DNA from: Rothia sp. P100
GTDB taxonomy: Bacteria > Actinomycetota > Actinomycetes > Actinomycetales > Micrococcaceae
Length of the DNA stretch: 64,000 nt
Assembly (NCBI RefSeq): GCF_023712425.1
Contig: NZ_JAMAYG010000001.1
Location: 1,009,395-1,073,394, forward strand
Direction: 5' to 3'
Positions 52,341 through 64,000 of the stretch are shown here, piece after piece. The notes below the pieces were generated by a model. That model was not told the DNA's origin, did no database searches, and was given only the letters and a program-made list of their open reading frames with translations. Positions within the stretch are counted from its first letter, which is position 1; each line of letters begins with the position of its first letter. The position numbers and the translations under genes were made by a program.

Positions 52341-53288
52341 TTACTTGAGGCCGTTGAAGCCGATGGAGTTGACGATGCGCTTTGCAAAGAAGGCAAAGAG
52401 GATCATCATGGGCAGGGCGGCGATGAGGGTGGCCGCCATGAGACCTGCCCAGTCGGTGCCGAGCTGGGGTGACTGGGCGCGGAAGACACCGAGGGCGACG
52501 GTGAGCACTCGGGAGTTGTCGGTGTAGGACACCATGAGCGGCCAGAAGTAGTCGTTCCAGGCAGCAATGTAGGTGAGGATGCCCAGGGTTGCCATGGGCG
52601 CCTGAGCCATGGGCAGGATGACCTTGAAGAAGATTCCGAGGCGGGAGATACCGTCAAGCAGGGCAGCCTCTTCAATTTCGCGGGGGATGTTCATGAAGAA
52701 CTGGCGTAGGAAGAAGACCGCGAAGGGGGTCATGAACATGGTGGGCAGGGCGATACCGAAGATGGAGTCGATGAGGCCCAGCTCTTTGATGAGCACAAAG
52801 TTGGGTAGCAGGGTAAAGATGGAGGGCACCATGAGACCCGCGAGGAAGGCTACGTAGACGATATTGCTGCCGCGGAATTTGAGGCGGGCAAAGGCGTAGG
52901 CTGCCATTGCTGAGAAGAAGAGCTGCCCGGCGGTGACCAGGGTAGCCAGCATGGTGGAGTTGATGATGTAACGCCAGAAATTCATGGTGGTGACGGCGCC
53001 GCCTTCAGCGATTGCTTCTTCTGCGGTCTGCATACCAAAGACTCGTTCAAAACCGCCAGTGGAGAACTCCGGGGGCAGTGGGTTTGCCGGGTCTAGGTAG
53101 AGGGAGGAGTTGGTTGAGAGCGCGGTGCGCAACATCCAGTAGAAGGGCAACAGGGTAACCAGCATGATGATGACCATGGCAGTCCAGGCAAAGATTTTGC
53201 CCCAGGGGGACTTCTTGCGGAACTCAGGTTCAGGCGCAGGTGCCGGTTCGGGCTGAACGGGTGGGCGGTTAGTAGTTTGAGTGCTCAT
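52341..53288 (-). CDS. sugar ABC permease, MalG type
   Basis: 315 residues, N-terminal Pro-rich cytoplasmic leader, six membrane helices starting IFAWTAMVIIMLVTLLPFYW, and the EAA loop REIEEAALLDGISRLGIFFK that docks the ATPase. Forms the channel with the MalF-type partner coded 4 bases upstream. Weak ribosome site, consistent with coupling. Confidence 0.92.
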   Translation of the reverse strand: MSTQTTNRPPVQPEPAPAPEPEFRKKSPWGKIFAWTAMVIIMLVTLLPFYWMLRTALSTNSSLYLDPANPLPPEFSTGGFERVFGMQTAEEAIAEGGAVTTMNFWRYIINSTMLATLVTAGQLFFSAMAAYAFARLKFRGSNIVYVAFLAGLMVPSIFTLLPNFVLIKELGLIDSIFGIALPTMFMTPFAVFFLRQFFMNIPREIEEAALLDGISRLGIFFKVILPMAQAPMATLGILTYIAAWNDYFWPLMVSYTDNSRVLTVALGVFRAQSPQLGTDWAGLMAATLIAALPMMILFAFFAKRIVNSIGFNGLK

Positions 53289-53292
53289 GGTC

Positions 53293-54216
53293 TTAGTCCA
53301 AATCTGTGTCGTTGGCGCGGGTGAGCTTGAACTGAATCATGGTGATAATACCGAGGACGATTAATAGGGCTACCGACATTGCCGAGGCATAACCGAACTG
53401 GAAGCGGCCGAAGGCGAGGTCGTAGATATACATCTGCAGTACGTTGGTGGCGTTTGCGGGACCACCGCCGGTGGTAACTGCCACGGTGTCAAAGACCTGG
53501 AAGGAGCCGATGATGGTCATAATCAGCACCAACGCCAGGATGGGGCGGAGCAGGGGCATGGTGATGGAGAAGAAGATGCGGGTTTCACTCGCACCGTCCA
53601 TGCGAGCTGCTTCGTAGACGGATTCGGGCAGGGTCTGCAGACCAGCGAAGATTAATAGGGCGGTGTAGCCCATGTGGCGCCAGACGTTAATCATGGCGAT
53701 GGTGGGAATAGCCCAGAATTCGTCCGTGAGGAAGCCAATTTTTCCAATGCCAATCCATTCAAGGAACTGGTTGAAGACACCGAACTGGGCATCCAACACC
53801 CAGAGCCAAACGATTGCGGCGACTACGTTGGAGACCAGGTAAGGAGAGAGCACTACCGACCGCACGAAAGTTGATTTAGTGAGGCGGTACATGAGCACAG
53901 CGATCAAGAGCGCCATGATGGTCTGAATACCGATGTTGAGCACCACGTAGAGCACGGTGACCTTCATGGATCCCCAGAAGATAGGATCCTGGAACATGCG
54001 CTCGTAGTTGGAGAGCCCCACAAACTTGGCGGGAGTCAGCAGGTTGTATTCGGTAAAGCTCAGCCAGATACCGCGCAACGTGGGCCACAGGTAGAAGACC
54101 ACATATCCGAATGCGGCAGGAGCAAGGAAGAGCCAGGGCAGCCAGGGCTGCTGTGCTTTGACGCGACGCCGCTTTGCAGGGCTCGCGGATCGGTGGCCGG
54201 TGGCCGATGTACTCAT
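53293..54216 (-). CDS. sugar ABC permease, MalF/UgpA type
   Basis: 307 residues from ATG 54216 (AGAGGT upstream). Six helices from FLAPAAFGYVVFYLWPTLRG, and an EAA loop PESVYEAARMDGASETRIFF. First transporter gene of the operon, 38 bases behind the GH36 gene. Confidence 0.92.
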   Translation of the reverse strand: MSTSATGHRSASPAKRRRVKAQQPWLPWLFLAPAAFGYVVFYLWPTLRGIWLSFTEYNLLTPAKFVGLSNYERMFQDPIFWGSMKVTVLYVVLNIGIQTIMALLIAVLMYRLTKSTFVRSVVLSPYLVSNVVAAIVWLWVLDAQFGVFNQFLEWIGIGKIGFLTDEFWAIPTIAMINVWRHMGYTALLIFAGLQTLPESVYEAARMDGASETRIFFSITMPLLRPILALVLIMTIIGSFQVFDTVAVTTGGGPANATNVLQMYIYDLAFGRFQFGYASAMSVALLIVLGIITMIQFKLTRANDTDLD

Positions 54217-54254
54217 GGTATACCTCTAAGGGTGTATGTGTTGATTGAGGAGTT

Positions 54255-56462
54255 TTAGAGAGCTGCGAGGTGCAGGATCCGGGACGTTTCGGGCCAAAGA
54301 CCGGGCAGGAAGAGACCTGCTGAGGCAAGTGCCCTACCGCTAACACGGATGGGCTGTCCGGTGGGCCAGACAGGTGAGGGACGGAAGCCGGTGTGGGCGT
54401 CCGCATGCCCGGGGGTTACGTCCCTGATTTCATAGATGGTCTCGGAATCAAGGCCACCCAGACGGAACTTGCCCACGGGGTTGGTCTCTGCGAAGTCCAG
54501 CTGGTTAATCCCAAAGAGGGCCTCACGACGATCTGCAGAAACCACGCCGTGAACACCAACTGCCTTATCAAAGAGGTCCATACGCACGATGTCACCGCTG
54601 TGCAACAGGGCGCGGTGCTTCTTATGGAAGGCAATCCATTCAGCAAGTTCGGCAAATTCTTCAGAAGAAGCTTCGGTGAGGTCCCATTCCACACCCAAGT
54701 GCCCCCAGAATGCTGTAGCAGCACGGAAGTGAAGAGTGTGCGTGCGACCAGTTGTGTGAGAGCTACCCGAGGCGATGTGAGAGCCCATAAGCTCGGGTAC
54801 GATGAGCTGCTGTGTATATCGGTGCATCTGCTGACGCTCTAGTGGGTCGATACAATCACTGGTCCATACCCGATCGGTACGCTGCAGAACTTCAAGGTCC
54901 ACACGGGCACCACCCGATGCGCAGGCTTCAATTTCTAGACCGGGGAAGTTTTCTTTGATCTCTTCCATCAGATGATAGGCGGCAAGAGTCTGGGCGTGAA
55001 CACCGGGGGCGCCGGTTGCGGGGTTACCTGCCTCTACCAGGTGACGGTTGTGGTCCCACTTGATGTATTTGATGCCAGGGTTTTCGGTGAGAACGGCAAC
55101 CATCTGGTCCCGCACATGGGCGTAGGCGTCGGGGATGGTCAGGTTCATGACCTGCTGGCTACGGATGGTCACAGGCTGGCGACCGGCAGGTGCCATAATC
55201 CATTCAGGGTGGTCGCGGGCAACGTCAGAATCAGGGTTCACCATTTCGGGTTCAAACCAAAGCCCAAACTCCATACCGAGATTTTCCACGTGCTCAATGA
55301 TGGGGGTCAGACCGTTGGGCCACATATCGGGTGAAACAGTCCAGTCGCCTAGTCCGGATGTGTCGTCGCGGCGGGAACCAAACCAGCCATCATCCAGCAC
55401 GTAACGTTCAATGCCTAGCTCCGCAGCCTTATCAGCAAGGTCTTTGAGGCGGTCAAGATTGTGATCAAAGTAGACAGCTTCCCAGACATTGAGGGTCACG
55501 GGGCGCTGACGCTGGGGGTGGATCTCACGCGAGCGCAACCAGCGGTGGATACGCGCGGCTTGGGCATCCTGCCCGTCACCGTAGGCGGCATAAACCCAGA
55601 CACCGGTATAACTTTCACCTTCCTCTAGCACCGCTTCGCCGGGGAGAAGAACCTCAGATCCACCGATCACAGCAACTCCGGTGTAGGCGCGTTCTGCCCA
55701 GGAACGGTGATTGCCAGAGAAAGCGGTGTGAACGCCCCAAACTTCTCCGCTCTCAAAACCAAAACCAGGAACGCCAGCAGTAAGCAGGGTAGCGGCATCC
55801 GCACCGGTGCGCCCCTTGCGAGATTCACGCAGGTGAGCGCCCACGGTCAAGGGCATGCGCTGGGGAACGCGTTCCTTGCCCCAGTGACCGGCAAGATCAA
55901 AGAGTTCACGAGCGTTCGAGGGAAGAGGGTAAACAATGCCCAGTTCGCGCACCTCGTAGGCGCCCTGGCCAATGTTAGTGAGAGTGGCACGGGAGCGGAT
56001 GAGGCCGCTGGGGAACAGTTCCAAGATGATGGTTACGCTCACCCCGGCATCGGTGTCCACGGTGGTAAATTCTAGGGTTCCAGCACCGCCGCTGAGTAGG
56101 TTTTCGGTCTGCTCGGCACCCTCTAGGGTGGCGGTAATGCCGGTAATTTTGAGTTTGGTGGTCCATCCGGCTCCGTTCACTCGCCCACCGTCGATGGCGG
56201 GACGGCCGTGCCAGCCTGCCTCATGCGTGGCGAGCAGGTTCATTCGGGTGGGTCGCTCCTGGTCGTTAATTGCGATGTGCTGGATGTGGCCAAGCGCTAG
56301 AGTAGTGGCTTCATCTGCGGAGGTGGGACCCAAATCTGCACCCCAGTGGATAACGGCAGGTAGCTCGCCTTCGGTGATATCGAGTAGCAGGGATACCCCA
56401 GCAGCTCGCAGGTGGAGCTGACTCAGGTGTGCGGGGTCGAGCTGGAGGGGGGTGGGTGTCAT
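54255..56462 (-). CDS. GH36 alpha-galactosidase
   Basis: 735 residues, the full length of cytoplasmic GH36 enzymes; no signal peptide. Substrate motifs are YVLDDGWFGSRRDD, WFEPEMVNPDSD and GIKYIKWDHNRHL, whose Asp near residue 470 is the nucleophile; WTSDCIDPLERQQMHRY carries the acid/base Asp. It cuts alpha-1,6-linked galactose from imported raffinose or melibiose. It heads the operon with the ABC importer, galM last, and faces the DeoR gene. Confidence 0.93.
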   Translation of the reverse strand: MTPTPLQLDPAHLSQLHLRAAGVSLLLDITEGELPAVIHWGADLGPTSADEATTLALGHIQHIAINDQERPTRMNLLATHEAGWHGRPAIDGGRVNGAGWTTKLKITGITATLEGAEQTENLLSGGAGTLEFTTVDTDAGVSVTIILELFPSGLIRSRATLTNIGQGAYEVRELGIVYPLPSNARELFDLAGHWGKERVPQRMPLTVGAHLRESRKGRTGADAATLLTAGVPGFGFESGEVWGVHTAFSGNHRSWAERAYTGVAVIGGSEVLLPGEAVLEEGESYTGVWVYAAYGDGQDAQAARIHRWLRSREIHPQRQRPVTLNVWEAVYFDHNLDRLKDLADKAAELGIERYVLDDGWFGSRRDDTSGLGDWTVSPDMWPNGLTPIIEHVENLGMEFGLWFEPEMVNPDSDVARDHPEWIMAPAGRQPVTIRSQQVMNLTIPDAYAHVRDQMVAVLTENPGIKYIKWDHNRHLVEAGNPATGAPGVHAQTLAAYHLMEEIKENFPGLEIEACASGGARVDLEVLQRTDRVWTSDCIDPLERQQMHRYTQQLIVPELMGSHIASGSSHTTGRTHTLHFRAATAFWGHLGVEWDLTEASSEEFAELAEWIAFHKKHRALLHSGDIVRMDLFDKAVGVHGVVSADRREALFGINQLDFAETNPVGKFRLGGLDSETIYEIRDVTPGHADAHTGFRPSPVWPTGQPIRVSGRALASAGLFLPGLWPETSRILHLAAL

Positions 56463-56511
56463 GGGATGCTCCTGCTAGTTGGGACTGAAACACTTCGGCA
56501 AAACCGTTTAA

Positions 56512-56712
56512 TGTTCATTTGTGTTTATTTTGTGAAAGTCTACCGAGATTTTTGTTCTACGTCACTATCTCTTCCTTATTTTTTATTTTATATTGTTTTG
56601 ACAAGTAAGAATACAAATGAATTATGGGTGCCGTAAATGTCTACACCGTCTCTACCCAGCTGGAAAGCAAACAAAAAATCTCAACCACTGTTCATAAATG
56701 TTATATTCTGTG
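56512..56712. promoter_or_regulatory. repeated DeoR-type operators in the divergent galactoside promoter
   Basis: TGTTCATTTGTGTTTATTTTGTG-like sequence occurs at 56512-56534 and again, with small changes, at 56689-56712 (TGTTCATAAATGTT then ATTCTGTG). A shorter reverse copy, AATACAAATGAAT, lies at 56610-56622. A plus-strand TTGACA stands at 56598. The 296-base gap is otherwise AT-rich. The spaced copies suit looping by a DeoR repressor over both operons. Confidence 0.6.
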
Positions 56713-56758
56713 CATAATGGGTGGTGAGGTAGAAGATATAAGAAACCGGAGGTGACAG

Positions 56759-57535
56759 GTGCTCCCCCAGCAACGCAAGAAGCACATACTGCGCGAAGTT
56801 CAGCAGCAAGGTAGCGCCCAAGTACAGGAACTGGCAGAAGCCCTCGGCGTTTCATCCATGACCGTGCGCCGTGACCTAGCAGAACTAGAAGACCAGGGTT
56901 TACTCTCCCGAACACACGGCGGTGCTATACCCACTCCGTCCTCCCTAGAGCCAACCTTTGCAGAAAAAATGACCCTACATGCGGATGCAAAAACTGCTAT
57001 AGCACTCAGTGCCCTGCAGTTTGTGCAGGATGGTCAATCCCTGGGCTTCACTGCCGGGACCACCTGTACCCGCATAGCCCAAGAAATAGCCGCCAGTGGC
57101 ACGTTCCGAAACCTCACCATCGTGACCAATTCTCTGTCTGTAGCTCATGAGTTCTACCGCACGGCAGATACCGGAGCGCACGGGCACCGGGTGGTTCTTA
57201 CTGGAGGCGAGCATACCCCCTCGGATGCACTGGTAGGCGCGGTTGCCGATGCCACCCTTGAAAAGCTCAGTCTTGACTTGCTCTTTATGGGCGCTCATGG
57301 CGGAAGCACTAAGGGATTGACCTCCCCCAACCTTAACGAGGCACGTACCAACGAGACCTTCATGAAGAGCGCAGATACCGTGGTCGCGGTTTTTGACCAC
57401 AGTAAGTGGGGCACCCCCGGCCTAGCACGCTTTGCCAACTGGTCCGACATCGATATCGCCATTACTTCCTCCGGTATCTCACCGGAGACACACACACTTC
57501 TCACCGAATCCGTTGAAAGGCTGGTGGTCGCTTAG
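56759..57535 (+). CDS. DeoR-family sugar regulator
   Basis: 258 residues from GTG 56759 (GGAGGTGACAG before it). The HTH is QVQELAEALGVSSMTVRRDL plus LLSRTHGGAI. The DeoRC sugar-phosphate domain has TCTRIAQEIAASGTFRNLTI and KLSLDLLFMGAHGGS. It is first in the operon with galT, galK and lacZ and divergent from GH36. Effector likely a galactose or tagatose phosphate (inference). Stop is 2 bases before galT. Confidence 0.9.
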   Translation: MLPQQRKKHILREVQQQGSAQVQELAEALGVSSMTVRRDLAELEDQGLLSRTHGGAIPTPSSLEPTFAEKMTLHADAKTAIALSALQFVQDGQSLGFTAGTTCTRIAQEIAASGTFRNLTIVTNSLSVAHEFYRTADTGAHGHRVVLTGGEHTPSDALVGAVADATLEKLSLDLLFMGAHGGSTKGLTSPNLNEARTNETFMKSADTVVAVFDHSKWGTPGLARFANWSDIDIAITSSGISPETHTLLTESVERLVVA

Positions 57536-57537
57536 TT

Positions 57538-58658
57538 ATGGGCGAGGTACAAGTAAAAATTTCTCGCAGCACCCTAGCGGACGGTCGTGAAATCATCTTT
57601 TTTGACGACTCTGAACCCTACCTCTCTGGTGCTAAACAGCGCGACGCCAAAGACCTGCGTCCACTGGATGAGCGCACTCTGCCCCCTCAGGAGTCAGCAT
57701 CAATCCGCATCGATCCTCTAACCGGGGACTTTGTGACGCTGGCTGCTCACCGCATGAACCGTACCTTCCTGCCCCCGGCAGATGAAGATCCTCTTGCTCC
57801 AGCTGGTGTAGGCAGCGTACCCGGTGAAATTCCCGAGACCGAGTACGATGTGGTGGTCTTTGAAAACCGCTTCCCCTCCCTGCAGGGCCCTCTTGCCCTG
57901 GTCAACGGTGACCCTCTCAATTTTGAGACCACTCCTGCCGGTCGCTGTGAGGTTGTTAGCTTCACTCAGGATCATGAGGGTTCCTTCGGCACTCTGGGCT
58001 TTAAACGGGCCCGCACTGTAGTGGAGGCATGGGCGCACCGCACCGCTGAGCTTTCAGAGTTGGACGGTGTAAAGCAGGTAGTACCCTTTGAAAATAGGGG
58101 TGAAGAAATTGGGGTAACCCTGCACCACCCCCACGGTCAGATTTACGCTTTCTCCTACCTGCCGCCTTACACCGCTGCCCTGGTACGACGAGCGGATGAT
58201 TGGGCAATAGAGCAGGGCACTGACCTGCTGGAGTCAGTACTGGCATCTGAGCTAGAGGCAGGCGTGCGCATTGTGCGCGAGACCGATCACTGGGTAGTTT
58301 ATGTACCCTTTGCGGCTAAGTGGCCGGTGGAGTTTATGGTGATGCCGCGCCGGGCAGCCGCCGATTTCGCGGCCCTTACCTCCGCCGAGAAAAATGATTT
58401 GACCGAAGTGTATCTCGACATGCTTACTCGCCTCGACCGTTTCTTTGAAGGAGTCGAGAAGACTCCCTACATTGCTGCCTGGGTGCAGAAGCCCCTGATT
58501 GATGGTCAGAATATCTCGCGGATGTTCCTCCACGTCTTCTCGTTGCTCCGCGCGCCAGGAAAGTTAAAGTACCTCGCCGGAGCCGAGTCCGCTATGGGTG
58601 CATGGATTAATGACACCACCCCCGAACGTATTGCTGCACGTTTTAAGGAGCTGGGAGC

Positions 58659-58662
<4 letters not shown>
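57538..58662 (+). CDS. galT: galactose-1-phosphate uridylyltransferase
   Basis: 374 residues from ATG 57538. HIT-superfamily transferase with the nucleophile His in LHHPHGQIYAFSYLPP near residue 195; other marks are VVFENRFPSL and FHPIYAP-like replacements around WVVYVPFAAKWPVEFMVMPR. It swaps UMP between UDP-glucose and galactose-1-phosphate. ATGA-type overlap with galK at 58659. It is of the longer actinobacterial type with an N-terminal extension. Confidence 0.92.
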
Positions 58663-63160
<4,498 letters not shown>

Positions 63161-63162
63161 CC

Positions 63163-63696
63163 TCAAAGCTCCTCTACCTTCACTGCTTGCGTTTTTCCCA
63201 TAAAACGGGCGAAAGCAGAAAGTATATGCTCAGCAAGACCTCTTGCAGGTTCTCCCACAAGACCAAGTTCAGCATCTGCTGATATCTCTCTGGGAGCAAG
63301 GATGCCAGTACTTACCTCAACGATGGAGGGTAGTGTAGCGTCACCAATATCGAAGGTGAAACTGAGCCCATTAGGGAAAGCAGCATGGAGATCAGGTGCA
63401 GTCTCTTCGTGGAATCGCAAGGATACTACATCACCCGGTACATAGTGCACTGTCTGCCCTAATAGGGTACTCTCGCCATCCTCATTCTGTTCCAGCAGAT
63501 ACTCTGAGCTTATTTCTATGTGGCTAGTAGATTCTTGACGCAGCTGCCGAGGCCACCACAGGTGAGTGTAAGCAGTAAAGCCCTGCCAAATCTCTTCAAA
63601 AGGTAAGGATAGTTCGGCAAACACAGCATGGGTCTGGTGTTCTGTAGCAGGTAGCGGCGCCGTCTCTGCCTTAGGTTGATGTGAGAAGAGGTCCAT
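63163..63696 (-). CDS. SRPBCC/AHSA1-like domain protein
   Basis: 177 residues from ATG 63696. FAELSLPFEEIWQGFTAYTH, then VHYVPGDVVSLRFHEE and TFDIGDATLPSIVEVSTGIL, fit the START-like helix-grip fold that binds small hydrophobic ligands. The final helical segment (GLAEHILSAFARFMGKTQ) is typical for AHSA1-type proteins. The function is not known. It ends 2 bases after lacZ in the opposite orientation, with no terminator hairpin between. Confidence 0.75.
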   Translation of the reverse strand: MDLFSHQPKAETAPLPATEHQTHAVFAELSLPFEEIWQGFTAYTHLWWPRQLRQESTSHIEISSEYLLEQNEDGESTLLGQTVHYVPGDVVSLRFHEETAPDLHAAFPNGLSFTFDIGDATLPSIVEVSTGILAPREISADAELGLVGEPARGLAEHILSAFARFMGKTQAVKVEEL

Positions 63697-63750
63697 GATT
63701 TCAGCTTACCTTCCCGGTTTCTAGTCCAAGAACACTTAAATGGATACAAA

Positions 63751-63796
63751 AAAAGCGAGAGGTTCTAGAGTTTTCACTCTAGAACCTCTCGCTTTT
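63751..63796. terminator. strong terminator behind the 23S rRNA gene
   Basis: A 21-bp perfect stem, AAAAGCGAGAGGTTCTAGAGT with its complement, around a GAAA loop (minus strand), followed by a T run on the minus strand. It lies about 90 bases past the 23S 3' end. It is the first terminator of the rRNA operon and leaves no room for a 5S gene. It may also stop plus-strand reading. Confidence 0.92.
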
Positions 63797-63882
63797 AAGC
63801 AGCCTATAAGAGCTGTTATCTCAAAACCATACAGTGGACGCAAACACAAACAAACAACTAGCCAACAAACCTCAAAAAAAAT

Positions 63883-64000
63883 ATGTAAGCCTTCGGACTA
63901 TTAGTACCAGTCAACTCCACGGGAATTCCCCGCGTCCATACCTGGCCTATCAACCCCATCATCTATAGGGATCCTCACACGTTCAAAAAACGCTAGGAAA
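63883..64000 (-). rRNA. 23S ribosomal RNA, 3' end (gene runs beyond the window)
   Basis: On the minus strand the sequence contains the conserved end GTTGATAGGCC, then GTGGAGTTGACTGGTACTAA and a final GGCTTACAT, as in bacterial 23S domain VI. The exact 3' end (63883) is estimated. Typical operons carry 5S within 100-200 bases downstream, and none is seen before the terminator. Confidence 0.88.

Noticed and set aside
63797..63882. 5S rRNA gene between 23S and terminator
   Set aside because: About 86 bases only, A-rich, without the conserved 5S arms.

Overview
The window reads as chromosomal DNA of a moderately GC-rich actinobacterium, most likely Micrococcaceae and possibly close to Rothia (inference). 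The signs are the fhaA-fhaB-pstP-rodA-pbpA-pknA-pknB block beside tRNA-Leu, crgA and a class E sortase, GTG starts, 4-bp start/stop overlaps, several apparently leaderless genes, and a homoprotocatechuate 2,3-dioxygenase of the Arthrobacter/Brevibacterium type.

Layout. 1-5.6 kb: a divergent acyl-CoA dehydrogenase (cut by the window edge) and acyl-CoA synthetase, a decayed MFS transporter and a hipBA toxin-antitoxin pair. 5.7-12.2 kb: mmsA facing a compact paaABCDE-paaG operon for aerobic phenylacetyl-CoA epoxidation, with a PaaR-like operator on its promoter. The ligase and late beta-oxidation genes of that pathway are not in the window. 12.3-22.8 kb: a homoprotocatechuate meta-cleavage cluster (hpaI, hpaH, hpaD, hpaE, a GntR regulator and a fused FAH-RraA protein). 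It is divergent from a GlcD-type FAD oxidase and a large flavoprotein aromatic hydroxylase. One near-palindrome, ATCGTATATSAT, occurs at both ends of this divergent block, suggesting one regulon. A 194-bp inverted repeat splits hpaD from hpaHI.

22.9-29.7 kb: housekeeping and regulatory genes: a lysine-rich ChaB/Rho-N protein, a TetR/DUF4188 pair, two membrane proteins, a MocR regulator and umuDC. 29.8-32.5 kb: a decayed integrative element bounded by a 73-bp direct repeat of the tRNA-Leu(CAG) 3' end plus its terminator. It holds an integrase remnant and a HIRAN-type gene. 32.8-42.5 kb: the FHA/PP2C/RodA/PBP/Ser-Thr kinase operon, which couples PASTA-kinase signalling to cell-wall growth. 42.6-48.3 kb: pabA/trpG, sortase, crgA, a BASS/ACR3 transporter, yceI and lysG/lysE.

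48.5-63.2 kb: galactoside use. One operon (minus strand) encodes a GH36 alpha-galactosidase, a sugar ABC importer with its own ATPase, and galM. The divergent operon encodes a DeoR regulator, galT, galK and a GH2 beta-galactosidase. The two probably share control through repeated TGTTCAT-type sites. Imported alpha- and beta-galactosides would be hydrolysed and fed into the Leloir pathway; galE is not here. The window ends in the 3' end of a 23S rRNA gene, followed by a strong terminator with no 5S gene between.
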